Part shown: piece after piece, positions 1-9,500 of the stretch
How positions within the stretch are numbered: position 1 is the first letter of the stretch
Layout: each line of letters opens with the position of its first letter
From: Acidobacteriota bacterium
GTDB lineage: Bacteria; Acidobacteriota; Thermoanaerobaculia; Multivoradales; J023
Direction: 5' to 3'
Length of the DNA: 64,000 nucleotides
NCBI GenBank assembly: GCA_029263395.1
Contig: JAJCXO010000004.1
Coordinates: 17,016 to 81,015 of the forward strand
The notes under the pieces: generated by a model
What the model saw: the letters and a program-made list of their open reading frames with translations, nothing else
What the model was told of the DNA's origin: nothing
The model's database searches: none
Program-made: the position numbers and the translations under genes

Positions 1-132
1 ATGCGGGGCAACAACAAAAGATTGGCCAGCAGAGGCTCCGAAGCGGTGGATCGAGGCGATGTCGAGGTCACGGAGGGGATTGTAGCTTCTCGTGAGTCGA
101 CTAAGATCGGGCTTAGAAGAAGGAGATCTAGA

Positions 133-249
133 ATGTTATCGAAACAGTTCCAACTGTCGATCACTCACCGCTCGAAGGCTGGTCGCGTGCCTGATGGCTC
201 GGCCTTCTTGCCCGTGCCGGTGAACTCACCTTCTACTATCCAGCGCTGA
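133..249 (+). CDS. Putative short leader or cargo peptide, 38 aa
   Basis: A 38-codon ORF begins at ATG 133. A near-ideal Shine-Dalgarno AAGGAG lies at 120-125, with a 7-base spacer. It stops at TGA 247-249, three bases before the GTG used by the HlyD-like gene and in the same reading frame, so translation could re-initiate there. The peptide is basic, has no signal peptide and no double-glycine motif, and resembles no family I recognise. It could be a coupling leader, a small cargo of the exporter, or a fortuitous ORF. The strong ribosome site is the main reason to list it. Confidence 0.35.
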   Translation: MLSKQFQLSITHRSKAGRVPDGSAFLPVPVNSPSTIQR

Positions 250-252
250 CCC

Positions 253-1422
253 GTGGCCGCTCCCTTCAGTCGCACCCTGCGTTCCCTGGCCAGCGAGCGT
301 TCAGCGGGCTCCCTGGTGGCGATGGTGATCCTGAGCTTGTTGCTTGGCCTGTGGTTTTTTTGGTTGGTAGCCGCCGAATTGCCGGTGTATGTCACCAGCG
401 AGCAGGCACGGCTGGAAGTCGATCGTGCGGTCTACACCGTGGCGGCTGACGCAGTTGGGCGACTGGTCGAGGTCCGGGGCGAGGTTGGCCAGGAGGTGGC
501 GGAGGGTGACGTCCTATTTGCCCTCGACGCCGAGCTCGAACGTCGTCGGCTGGATGAGGAACAAACCAGGGGTAAAGCCGCCCAGCGCGAGATCGCTAGC
601 CTCCACGTAGCTCTTCGCACCGAATCGCAGGGGTTGGCGGAGTCCAACAGCGCCAAAGCAGCCACCGAAGAAGCACGGTCGCGCTACCGTGCAGAGTTGG
701 CGGCGGCAGAGCTTGCGGAGGAAGAAGCGACCCGCAGTGAACAGCTACACCAACAAGGGTTGACCTCGGAAATGGAATTGCGTCGGGCGCAGGCCGAGGC
801 CAGCGAGCGGCGAGCCCAAGCCCAGGCTATCGAGCAATCGGTTGCCCGACTGGAGAGCGAGCGTCAGCTGGAAGGCCGCGATCGCCAGGGCAGAGTTGAC
901 CAAATCGAACGTGAGATCGCCGAACTGCAAGGTGTTGCCGACACGTCCGCCGCCGCTGCTCGTCGGCTCGAAGAAGAGATCAGTCGACGCCAGATCCGAG
1001 CGCCAGTGACCGGTCGTTTAGGCGAGGTTGCTGAGGTAAGGCCGGGCTCGGTGGTGGCGGCCGGCGATCATCTCGCGACCGTCATTCCCGCCTCCGAGTT
1101 GCAGGTTGTGGCTGGCTTCCCACCGTCCGATGCCTTGGCACGAGTGCGGGCTGGCCAGACTGCCCAACTGCGCCTCGACGGTTTTCCCTGGACCGAATTC
1201 GGCAGCCTGCCTGCAAGGGTGACTCGGGTCGCCAGAGAGGCTCGTGATGGCAAGCTTCGGGTCGACTGTGCAGTGGCCCTGGAGGCGGGGTCGACCATCC
1301 CGTTGCAGCACGGCATGCCCGGCACCCTGATTGTCGAGGTTGAACGCGTGTCACCGGCAGAGCTGGTGCTGCGGGCGGCGGGTCGTGCTGTGGGTGCGGT
1401 CCGCCCACGGGGCGCTGACTGA
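253..1422 (+). CDS. HlyD-family membrane fusion protein of a peptide exporter
   Basis: This 389-residue protein is the periplasmic adaptor that would link the inner-membrane ABC exporter to an outer-membrane channel. It has one membrane segment at about residues 22-45, a first lipoyl-like half around 55-90, a long charged coiled coil at about 95-240, and the second lipoyl half (motif IRAPVTGRLGEV) near 245-285, followed by a beta-barrel region. The GTG at 253 has no clear Shine-Dalgarno of its own, so coupling to the upstream short ORF is likely; ATG 322 is an alternative. Its stop abuts the ATG of the C39-ABC gene, which indicates one operon. The family is clear; the cargo is unknown. Confidence 0.9.
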   Translation: MAAPFSRTLRSLASERSAGSLVAMVILSLLLGLWFFWLVAAELPVYVTSEQARLEVDRAVYTVAADAVGRLVEVRGEVGQEVAEGDVLFALDAELERRRLDEEQTRGKAAQREIASLHVALRTESQGLAESNSAKAATEEARSRYRAELAAAELAEEEATRSEQLHQQGLTSEMELRRAQAEASERRAQAQAIEQSVARLESERQLEGRDRQGRVDQIEREIAELQGVADTSAAAARRLEEEISRRQIRAPVTGRLGEVAEVRPGSVVAAGDHLATVIPASELQVVAGFPPSDALARVRAGQTAQLRLDGFPWTEFGSLPARVTRVAREARDGKLRVDCAVALEAGSTIPLQHGMPGTLIVEVERVSPAELVLRAAGRAVGAVRPRGAD

Positions 1423-4182
1423 ATGGGCAAGAGCCGGCAACTCTTGGCCCCCGAGGTTGTGCAGACCTCGTCGATGGATTGTGGCCCGGCGTCGCTCAAG
1501 AGCCTGCTCGGCGGGCATCGCATCGAGGTTGGTTACGACCGGCTGCGGGAAGCCTGCCAAACCGATGTCGACGGTACGTCGATCAGTACAATGGAAGAGG
1601 TGGCGGTGCAACTTGGCCTCGAGGCCGAGCAGATCATGCTGCCGCTGGATCATCTTTTCCTTCCTGAGGCCCACGCTCTGCCAGCCATTGTTGTGGTCAC
1701 CAATCCGATTGGTGTGACCCATTTTGTGGTGGTGTGGCGGTGTAATGGCCCGTGGGTTCAGGTTATGGATCCGGCTGTTGGTCGCCATTGGGTGCGGCGC
1801 GACACGTTGCTGCGCGATGTCTACACGCACCGTCAGGCGGTGCCCGCCGCGGGTTGGCGAGAGTGGGCAGGGACTGAGGAAGCGCATGAGACTCTGACGG
1901 CTCGCATGGCGGCGCTGAAGATCGCACTGAGGCAGCGTTCTCAGTTGGTGGGCGATGCGCTCGCAGATCCGGATTGGCGGCCCCTCGCCCGTCTCGACGC
2001 GGCGGTTCGGATGGTGGCCTCCATCGTCGACGCAGGTGGGGTTTCTAAAGGTGCCACCGCGACCGCCTTGCTGCACGGCATCCTGGAAGAAGCCGCGGCT
2101 GAAGACGCCAGAGCGGCATTGGCTGCTCGAGCCGGCCGCGAAGCCGGAAGCGGAGCCAGCGTCGAAGCCGAGAACAATGTTATTCCCGACGTCTACTGGG
2201 CTGTTCGACCGGTAGAGGACGATCCGGAGATGGGTCAGATGCTCGAGTTACGCGGCGGGGTGATGGTGCGGTCGAAAGGGCTTTCTGAACCCTCACCATC
2301 CGACTTGTCAGAAGCTGGCGGGTCCTCTGGCGGACTTTCCGCCGAGCTTTCGGCCGCCTTGACCGAACCCACCATGCGACCTGGCCGAGAGCTGTGGAAG
2401 ACCTTGGCAGCCGACGGTCTGCAAGCGCCCATCGTGTTTGCGGTTGCGTTGGCGATCGCCACCGGTGCCACCATTGTGCAAGTCCTGTTCTTCCGAGGTC
2501 TTCTCGACCTTGGTGCCCGGCTGGTTTTACCCGAGCAGCGTTTGGTTGCGGCTTTGGCCCTGACCTTGTTCCTGGTACTCGGTGTGCTGCTGGAGATTCC
2601 AACCGCAGCCACCGTGTTGCGGTTTGGCCGTCGCCTCGAGGCACGTCTTCGGCGTCGTTTTTTGACCCAGACGGCCCGCCTCGCCGACCGCTATTTCCGC
2701 AGCCGATTGGCCTCTGACATGGCGGAGCGCAGCCACAACACCCACATGCTGCATGAAGTCCCGGAGCTTGGCGCCGCCACCCTGCGCCTGGTGTTCCAAG
2801 CTTTGATGACCACCGCCGGCATCATCTGGCTCGATCCGGGGATTGCGCCGGTGGCCCTGTTGGCACTAGCGGTGGCCTTGGCGGTGCCATTTGTCACCCA
2901 ACCGCTACTTGCCGAGACCGACTTGCGGGTGCGCAATCATGCCGGTGCGCTGAGCCGATTTTACCTCGACGCGCTGTTGGGTTTGGTGCCGGCGCGCAAC
3001 CATGGTGCCGAGCGACCGATGCGCCGTGAGCACGAAGGGCTCCTATTGGATTGGCAGCAGTCACTGCTGCGCAGCGAACGCGCCAAGTTGTGGATGAGCG
3101 CAACCCAAGCGTTGGCCGGGTATGGACTGGCGATTTGGCTGGTGTTCCGTCATCTGGCGAATAATGAAGGTGTAGGGCAGATCCTGCTGTTGGCCTATTG
3201 GGCGCTTTACCTGCAGACTATCGGTGAGAACCTCGGGGTTGTCGGCCGTCAGGTACCGCACGTTCGGAATGTGACGCGGCGGTTGCTGGAGCCCTTGGGG
3301 CTGGAGGTCACGGCTGAACCGGAAACGACCGATGCGCCGACGCACGACCCATCGGCGGCCGATGGTGGAGTGGCGATCGGGTTCCACGGTACCCGAGTGG
3401 TGGCAGGCGGTCATACGATCCTCGACGGTATCAACCTCGAGATTGGCGCCGGCAGCCATGTTGCGGTGGTTGGAGCCTCCGGTGCAGGCAAGTCGTCCCT
3501 CGTGGGCCTGTTGCTGGGCTGGCACGAAGCGGCTGCCGGTCGAGTCACAGTCGACGGCCGTGAACTCGGTGCCGCTCAACTCAGTAAGCTTCGACACCAA
3601 ATCGCCTGGGTCGATCCGGCGGTCCAATTATGGAATCGGCCGTTGATGGCTAATCTGCGTTATGGCTCCAGAGGCCGAGCTGACGAGTTGATTGCGGGTG
3701 CAATCGAGGTCGCACAGCTGCGTGGGTTGCTCGAGCGGCTGCCGGAAGGGTTGCAGACCTGGCTCGGCGAAGGCGGCGCGCTGGTCTCCGGCGGCGAAGG
3801 CCAGCGGGTCCGGTTAGCCCGGGCTCTGCTGCGTCAAGATGCCAGGCTAGTCATCCTCGACGAGCCGTTTCGAGGCCTCGATCGGACCCAGCGTCAGGTG
3901 CTGACCCGTCAAGCTCGGGAATGGTGGCGAGACAGTACCGTGCTCTACATCTCCCACGATCTCGCCGAGACCCGGGATTTTGACCGGGTGTTGGTCTTGG
4001 AGTCCGGGCGAGTTACCGAGGACGGTCGGCCGGATCAGCTGGAGTCGGTGCCGGAGTCGCGGTATGGCACGCTGTTGGCTGCGGAGGCTGACTTGCGCCG
4101 AGAGTTGGCCGACGGTACCGGCTGGCGGCGTTGGCAAGTTGCAGGCGGAGCACTGGCTGAGCAGGTTCCAAACGATGCTTGA
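1423..4182 (+). CDS. ABC exporter with N-terminal C39 peptidase domain
   Basis: The 919-residue protein combines a C39 cysteine peptidase, a membrane domain and an ATPase. Such proteins cleave leader peptides, usually after a double glycine, and export the product. Gln14, Cys20, His100 and Asp116 match the oxyanion and catalytic residues, so the peptidase looks active. A linker of about 180 residues leads to membrane helices at about 335-590. The nucleotide-binding domain has Walker A GASGAGKSS near 683, signature VSGGEGQR near 787, Walker B VILDEP near 810 and the H-loop histidine near 845. The next ABC gene overlaps its stop codon. The long linker is unlike short lantibiotic transporters. 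The substrate is not identifiable here. Confidence 0.92.
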   Translation: MGKSRQLLAPEVVQTSSMDCGPASLKSLLGGHRIEVGYDRLREACQTDVDGTSISTMEEVAVQLGLEAEQIMLPLDHLFLPEAHALPAIVVVTNPIGVTHFVVVWRCNGPWVQVMDPAVGRHWVRRDTLLRDVYTHRQAVPAAGWREWAGTEEAHETLTARMAALKIALRQRSQLVGDALADPDWRPLARLDAAVRMVASIVDAGGVSKGATATALLHGILEEAAAEDARAALAARAGREAGSGASVEAENNVIPDVYWAVRPVEDDPEMGQMLELRGGVMVRSKGLSEPSPSDLSEAGGSSGGLSAELSAALTEPTMRPGRELWKTLAADGLQAPIVFAVALAIATGATIVQVLFFRGLLDLGARLVLPEQRLVAALALTLFLVLGVLLEIPTAATVLRFGRRLEARLRRRFLTQTARLADRYFRSRLASDMAERSHNTHMLHEVPELGAATLRLVFQALMTTAGIIWLDPGIAPVALLALAVALAVPFVTQPLLAETDLRVRNHAGALSRFYLDALLGLVPARNHGAERPMRREHEGLLLDWQQSLLRSERAKLWMSATQALAGYGLAIWLVFRHLANNEGVGQILLLAYWALYLQTIGENLGVVGRQVPHVRNVTRRLLEPLGLEVTAEPETTDAPTHDPSAADGGVAIGFHGTRVVAGGHTILDGINLEIGAGSHVAVVGASGAGKSSLVGLLLGWHEAAAGRVTVDGRELGAAQLSKLRHQIAWVDPAVQLWNRPLMANLRYGSRGRADELIAGAIEVAQLRGLLERLPEGLQTWLGEGGALVSGGEGQRVRLARALLRQDARLVILDEPFRGLDRTQRQVLTRQAREWWRDSTVLYISHDLAETRDFDRVLVLESGRVTEDGRPDQLESVPESRYGTLLAAEADLRRELADGTGWRRWQVAGGALAEQVPNDA

Positions 4183-6394
4183 GGTCGGTAGGGGTGAGGG
4201 CTGGAACCTGGCTTGGCCGTTGGAGCGGGCCGAAGAAGCACTCGAGCTGTTGGCTCTCGAGAGTGGTTTGGTACGGCGTACGAGTCCAGCCGCTGACGAG
4301 TCTGATACGTCAGCCACTAGTCAGGCAGAAACACAGGATGAGGCTACTTCACTGCCAGATATCGAGCCGCGACTGACTGCCGTCGTCGACCGTCTTGGGC
4401 TGGAGATTGAGGCGGTCGACACGCCGCATGACGAGACCGAAGCGTTAATACAAAACTGTGGCCCAGCCCTGTTGCGGATCGTGGACCCTGCAACCGGTTC
4501 GGAGAGCCCGCAAAGCGCCAACTATCGTTTGCTGGCGGTGCTTGGACCGCGCCGCCGCGGGGTGTCGATTCTGGCTCCCGATCTGACGGTACATCGGGTG
4601 TCGGTATCCGACGTCAGGGATTGGTTGTGTCGTGAGATCGAAGCTCCGGTGCTGCCCAAGGTCGAGCGCCTGCTGACCCAACTGCAAGCCACGGTCAAGG
4701 TCACCCCACGGCGAGCGGATCGCGCCCGGCAGGCTTTGCTCAGGGAGCGGTTGCGTCGCGCACGGATCCGTCACTGCTGGTTGCTGCGTCGACAACCTGG
4801 CGCCAGTTTCTGGCAGCAAATGACGGCAGCCGGTACGGTGCGCCATGCGGCCCAGTTTTTGGGCCTCTACGTGATCGCTTATGGGCTGGTGCTGACGTCC
4901 TGGTGGGTCTTGGGCCAGGGCGCGCTCAGTGGTCATTTGTCCCGTGACTGGCTGCTGGCTTGGGCGTTGCTGTTGATTACCTCGGTGGTACCCCATCAAG
5001 GCTCCCTGTGGACCCAGGCGAAAATTGCTGCGAGTGTTGGCACGTTGCTCAAGCGTCGGCTGTTACAAGGCGCCCTGCGGCTCGAACCCGACGAGATCCG
5101 GCGTCATGGAGCCGGCCAGTTACTCGGTCGGGTGATCGAATCCGAGGCGCTACAAACCCACGCCTTGCAGGGTGGCTTCCTGGCAATTCTCGGTGGGCTC
5201 GAGGTCGCGATGTCGGGTTGGGTGTTGAGTCAAGGCGCCATGGGTGGGTTGCATCTGTTGCTGCTTGGCGTGTGGCTGTTGGTGGTCGGTGTGGTGGGTT
5301 GGCGTTATCTGGTTCGGCGCCAAGAGTGGACCGACGATCGACTCGCCATGACTCATGATTTGGTCGAGAGCCTGGTGGGTCACCGTACCCGGCTGGCCCA
5401 GGAACGGCGGGAAGATTGGCACCAGCGTGAAGATCGTCTATTGGAGACCTACCTGGGCTCGTCGCGACGGGTGGATTGGCAGCGTGCGTTGTTGGCGGTT
5501 TCGGCGTTTGCTTGGATCTTGATCGGTATCGTGGGGCTGCTACCAGCGTTTGTGTCCGGCAGCGCGTCGACGGCGGCGCTGGCGCTCAGCATTGGTGGAG
5601 TGTTGTTGGGCTTCCGTGCCTTCAGCAAACTCACCCGCGGGTTCTCTTACCTCGCTGGTGCCTGGATCAGTTGGCAGCAAGCGGGGCCAATTTTTCATGC
5701 GGCCGGCAAAGCCGATGCCGAGGGTGTCGGGGGAGTGGCGTTAAGCTTGGCACCGCGTCCAGAAGAAGGTGCTGGACGTGGAGGCAAAGTCCTCGAGGCG
5801 CAGGATTTGGTTTACCGTTACCCAGGGCGAGTTCGGGCAGTGCTCGACGGATGCCAGCTCGAGCTGTTTGCCGGCGACCGGGTGTTGATCGAAGGACCGT
5901 CAGGAGGCGGAAAAAGTACACTTGCCGGCTTGCTCACCCGGCTGCGGAGTCCAGACTCGGGCCTGTTGCTGCTCGGTGGCCTCGATCCACACACCATACC
6001 TGCCGCAGTGTGGCGTCGGCATGTGGTTGCGGCCCCTCAATTTCACGAGAACCACGTGTTCACCGAGACCTTTGCCTTCAATCTGCTGATGGGCCGTGGT
6101 TGGCCTCCGCGCCGTCAGGACATGGCCGATGCCAGTGCGGTGTGTGAGGAGTTGGGTCTCGGCGAGCTCTTGCAACGGATGCCCGCCGGTCTGTTGCAAG
6201 TGGTAGGGGAGACGGGATGGCAGCTCTCCCACGGTGAGCGTGGGCGCCTGTTCATGGCGCGCGCTTTGTTGCAAGGCGCTGACATCGTAATCTTGGACGA
6301 GAGCTTTGCGGCGCTAGACCCGGAGAACTTTCAACGCGCCCTGGCTTGTGCTCTGCGCCGAGCGCCAACCCTGTTGATCATCGCCCACCCCTGA
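4175..6394 (+). CDS. Second ABC exporter subunit, ends at the H-loop
   Basis: This 739-residue permease-ATPase probably pairs with the preceding C39-ABC protein. I place the start at ATG 4175, which overlaps the upstream stop by 8 bases; a longer in-frame reading to 3980 would run through the upstream gene. An N-terminal region of about 200 residues without clear homology precedes the membrane helices (about 225-500). The ATPase has Walker A GPSGGGKS at 574-581, an LSHGE signature at 684-688 (His replaces the usual Gly) and Walker B ILDES at 706-710. The protein stops one residue after the H-loop histidine (His738), so the usual C-terminal part is absent. The gene may be truncated by a recent frameshift or may be naturally short. 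Confidence 0.85.
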   Translation: MLEVGRGEGWNLAWPLERAEEALELLALESGLVRRTSPAADESDTSATSQAETQDEATSLPDIEPRLTAVVDRLGLEIEAVDTPHDETEALIQNCGPALLRIVDPATGSESPQSANYRLLAVLGPRRRGVSILAPDLTVHRVSVSDVRDWLCREIEAPVLPKVERLLTQLQATVKVTPRRADRARQALLRERLRRARIRHCWLLRRQPGASFWQQMTAAGTVRHAAQFLGLYVIAYGLVLTSWWVLGQGALSGHLSRDWLLAWALLLITSVVPHQGSLWTQAKIAASVGTLLKRRLLQGALRLEPDEIRRHGAGQLLGRVIESEALQTHALQGGFLAILGGLEVAMSGWVLSQGAMGGLHLLLLGVWLLVVGVVGWRYLVRRQEWTDDRLAMTHDLVESLVGHRTRLAQERREDWHQREDRLLETYLGSSRRVDWQRALLAVSAFAWILIGIVGLLPAFVSGSASTAALALSIGGVLLGFRAFSKLTRGFSYLAGAWISWQQAGPIFHAAGKADAEGVGGVALSLAPRPEEGAGRGGKVLEAQDLVYRYPGRVRAVLDGCQLELFAGDRVLIEGPSGGGKSTLAGLLTRLRSPDSGLLLLGGLDPHTIPAAVWRRHVVAAPQFHENHVFTETFAFNLLMGRGWPPRRQDMADASAVCEELGLGELLQRMPAGLLQVVGETGWQLSHGERGRLFMARALLQGADIVILDESFAALDPENFQRALACALRRAPTLLIIAHP

Positions 6395-6513
6395 GACCCT
6401 TGGCGTCTTGCTCGTGTATATTGAGCGATAGATCGACACCGTTCAAAAGAGCCGTTCGGCGCCGGGCGTGCCGTGCCCTGACGCTGACTGCCGCAACACG
6501 AGGAGGACTTGTG

Positions 6514-9500
6514 ATGGCGAAGCAGGGGAAAAGCGACGACGGAACCGCGATCGAACCGAGGGTTGACCGGCAGCCGGGAATGGAACGGCGACAGTTCTTA
6601 CAAGTTGGACTGTTGGGAGGTGCTGCCGCCGCAGCTGGCGTAATACCCACAGTCGCTGAGCCTGTGCCGACTGAACCTGCGCCCGAGCCTCACACTGACA
6701 CGACAGCCCAAGCTTCCAAACAAGACGACTGCAAAGGGCGGCGTCCGCAGCCTGCGCCGCTCGAGTGCCAGGTCCCCAACGTCAAGGGGGCGCTCGAGAA
6801 TTGGAACGAACCTTGGGTGTGGCGGCCTGGGGACTGGCCGGGCCAGCAGCTGGATCTCAATGTGGTGATCAACCAGAATCCTGGCATCGAAGTAGGGCTC
6901 GGTAATCCCGGCTCGATCTTCTTCAGCTTCGGTGGCAATACCCCCGGCCCGACGATTCGGATGCGGGGTGACGAGACCCTATCGGTCAAGCTGCGCAATC
7001 TGCTCAGTGAAGACTTTGGTGAGAACTTTGTCGGTCCATTTCCGGATCTCGGCGACCTGCCGTTGGCGAAGGGTTCCAAACCGTCCAAGGTGGCTCGACC
7101 GCCGGTGAACGCTGGCTGTGATGGCCCGGTCAACGTCTGTGATCTGAAGCCGCTGCCGGTTTCGCCCTGTGAGTCCGACGGACCGTCGAAACCAAGTCCC
7201 CAAAAGGAACTCGAGCAGCTCGTGATCGAGAAGGGGAAGCAGCGTGGCCAGCACCGTTTCGATTTCTGTCTCGGTGAGCACACCAACGGCCTACATTCGG
7301 CCCACGTCACCAACATGCACACCCATGGACTGCATGTGCGACCCGACAAGAATCCTGACGGCACCAACTCCGACAATGTCATTTTGCGGGTGCTCAGCCA
7401 GGGAGATTTCAAGCGCCGCGAGCGGGCGGTGATGGGGGAGCCTGGGGAGCGTTGTATCTGCAACACGCCGAGTTCAAGGCCGGTGTGTAAACAATGCGGC
7501 GGTTCGGTCGTCGAGCCGTCCGAATGTGCCACCGGCGAAGGGCCGGTCGATCCGACCTCGGCCTGTCGCTTCCTGCGTCGTCCTGAGCAGACCTTCTTCA
7601 TTCGTGACGATGAGATTGTCGGCGAGGCCGACTACGAGTTCCGCCTCGGCAACGTGATGGGTGATCCCAATCAACCTCACCCGCCGGGCACATTCTGGTA
7701 CCACCCCCACGCCCACGGCGCCACCGACATTCAGGTGTCGAGTGGCATGGCTGGTTATTTGATCATCGAGGGCGCCGAGGACGACAACATCAACTGTCGG
7801 CTGACCGGCATCCCGAATCCCAACCCGTCACTCAAAACCGGCCCGTGGGACTATCGCGAGCGTTTGATGTTCATGCAGCGGGTGTTCCCAACCAACACCG
7901 AGGGAGATCCAGACGCCGCGCCCAAGTCACGACTCAAGAAAGTCCCGACGCCAACCGCCAACGGCAGCGAAAAGGCGGGAGTCATCAACATGCGGCGGGG
8001 TGCCGTCGAACGGTGGCGGGTCCTCAACGGCAGCGTTGACGGCCGTGGTTACAAACGGTTCATGGTGGTCAAAGGGCACTACGACATCGTCACCACCGGT
8101 TTTGCGCCAACCGTTGCCGAAGCGGATGTGCCACGTCCTCAGCAGGCGGTGCCGATCAACATGTTGGTCAAGATCGGCCCCGACAATCAGCCGATTCTGA
8201 AGCCGGTGACACCTCCCGAACTAGAGGCCGCCAAGTGCCATCTCTTCCAGTTGTCAATCGACGGCATCACCTTGGTGCGGACGGTGGAGAAGGGCGGCAA
8301 GCAGGTGCCGGAGTACTACATCAAGGATCTCGCCAAGCAGATCTATCAATGCCCGGCTCCGGGCCCCGGAGGCCCGTCACCCAAGATCCCTGCTGATCTC
8401 TTGGGCGGTAAGGTCCAACCCATGTGCCGCAACGCAGAAGGTGAGGAGGTGCCGGTCAACACCCCCAACGCCCGCAAGCTGCGGACGGTCGAAAACGTCT
8501 TCAAGAACGCCGACACCATTCGCAATGCCTGGGTGCGTCCCAACGAGTTCTACATGGGGCCGGCCAACCGTACCGACGTGTTCTTCCAGCTGCCACCGGA
8601 CGCCAAGTGTGGCGACATCTACACCGTGTTGGCCAAGGCGGTCGCGATTCACGCCGACACGCCGGTGTTCAGCTTGCAAGAGTCGGTCAACTGTCCCAAT
8701 CCCAGCCCGGGGCCGAGTGACATCATCGTGGCCCACATCGTGGTGGTGAGCGACGACCTGGTTGACGGTGTGAAAGATCGGCCCAAGAGTGTGCCGATCG
8801 ATCAGACCTTTGATCATCTGATGATGGACGTCCAAAAGTGTTTGCCGGAGGAGGTATTGCCCTACCTGCATCCGATCACCGACGAGGAGTTGGCGATCCG
8901 AGGGAGTGGGACCGGCAGCGATGGCAAATACCGCACCCGCGTCTCCTACTATTCGGGTTGGGGCAATGAGGGTTTACCCTTGGTCACCACCGATCCGGCA
9001 GATCCTTCTTGTAAAGCCTTTTCAGAGTTTATCGAAGGCAAGAACCGCAAAACACCCAACGGCCCAGAGCTGCGAGATCTGCGCTACATGTGGGTCGACG
9101 AAAATGGCAACGCCGTGCCGGCACCGAAGCAGCCATCGAAGTCCGATATCGCCGTGCTGCTATCGCCACGGACCCGCACCATGGGGATCAACCACGGCAC
9201 CCAGCCGTCGGCCGACGACAAGGACTACGATCACCATCTGCGCGGTCGTAAGTTCAATCCGGGCGACTCCGAACGCCCCTTTGTGCTGGTCAACACCTGT
9301 GAGGAATGGGCGGTTTACAACACCTCGCAGACGTTGTGGGGTTATACCGACACCTCGGAGGCGGGCGAAGCCAAACATCCGCAGCCCGGGCAGTTCCGGG
9401 GCCACTACGTGTCTTATCCGATCACGCGACGGGAAGGGCAAGACGAGTTCTGGCGGTGCGAGAACCTCGACACCGAAAGCGGTATTCCCGACTTTCGGGT

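Noticed and set aside
1..132. Forward open frame from the left edge into the 38-codon ORF
   Set aside because: Composition is random-looking and Arg-rich, no domain or start signal; only the part from ATG 133 has a ribosome site.
3980..4174. Longer N-terminus for the second ABC protein
   Set aside because: It would lie wholly inside the upstream gene in a different frame; ATG 4175 with an 8-base overlap is the natural coupled start.
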